Part shown: piece by piece, positions 6,658 through 6,724 of the stretch
How positions within the stretch are numbered: position 1 is the first letter of the stretch
Layout of the letters: the number at the start of each line of letters is the position of its first letter
Origin: Cryomorphaceae bacterium
Lineage (GTDB): Bacteria; Bacteroidota; Bacteroidia; Flavobacteriales; Schleiferiaceae
DNA: 6,724 bases
Direction of reading: 5' to 3'
Assembly: GCA_003455605.1 (NCBI GenBank)
Contig: DMQR01000172.1
Location: 1 to 6,724, forward strand
The notes under the pieces: generated by a model
Told to the model about the DNA's origin: nothing
Database searches by the model: none
What the model saw: the letters and a program-made list of their open reading frames with translations, nothing else
Program-made: the position numbers and the translations under genes

Positions 6658-6724
6658 CGTCGGAACTCAGCCGTTTTATCATATACTTTCTGAAGGATAT
6701 CACGCTCAATCTCATCCACGCCTA
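6654..6724 (-). CDS. C-terminal end of an unidentified convergent gene (partial)
   Basis: Read on the minus strand, the right edge is open for 22 codons (starting GVDEIERDIL, ending KTAEFRR) and stops with TAA at 6656-6654. The peptide is rich in alternating charged and hydrophobic residues, as in an amphipathic C-terminal helix, and looks more protein-like than the other frames. Its stop and that of rpe share the palindrome TTAA, so the two genes converge with a 4-base overlap. Too little is visible to name a family. With so few codons, a chance open frame cannot be excluded; the + strand is also open here in one frame but lacks a start codon. Confidence 0.55.
   Translation of the reverse strand, partial: GVDEIERDILQKVYDKTAEFRR

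Noticed and set aside
1..6724. Mobile element, CRISPR array, toxin-antitoxin or defence system, tRNA or rRNA
   Set aside because: No terminal repeats, no regular direct repeats, no transposase, integrase or nuclease motifs, and no RNA gene signatures; the space is filled by housekeeping genes with short gaps.

Overview
The window reads as housekeeping chromosome from a member of the Bacteroidota, most likely Flavobacteriia. Five things point there: a 287-residue primary sigma factor that starts directly at region 1.2; promoter -7 elements of the TAnnTTTG type instead of TATAAT; almost no Shine-Dalgarno sequences; a PD40/TolB-like protein next to lgt; and the order rpsO-pnp-rpoD-rpe, which I recall as common in this group. 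I cannot name a genus. Base composition is moderate and even, with no sign of insertion sequences, phage, CRISPR, tRNA or rRNA.

Left part (1-2441, + strand): a closely packed envelope cluster. It holds the 3' part of a beta-propeller (PD40) protein that is open at the window edge, then lgt (prolipoprotein diacylglyceryl transferase) after 4 bases, then a membrane-anchored DUF192 protein after 9 bases. The spacing suggests one transcript. No clear terminator follows it.

Middle part (2442-5946): the gene-expression block. A TAnnTTTG promoter drives rpsO (ribosomal protein S15). A perfect 13-bp terminator-like hairpin separates rpsO from pnp (polynucleotide phosphorylase). A 66-base gap holding a second, bulged hairpin lies between pnp and rpoD (primary sigma factor). 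The sigma factor probably recognises the TAnnTTTG promoters seen in this same window.

Right part (5947-6724): a strong terminator closes rpoD, and its T-tract doubles as a perfect TAnnTTTG element for rpe (ribulose-phosphate 3-epimerase). The rpe stop codon overlaps the stop of a convergent minus-strand gene, of which only the last 22 codons are visible.

I looked for an undescribed system and do not see one; every full-length gene belongs to a known family. The points most worth checking are the two intergenic hairpins, the terminator/promoter overlap before rpe, the enlarged extracytoplasmic insert in Lgt, and two starts that a simple ORF caller would misplace (the PD40 protein and rpe).
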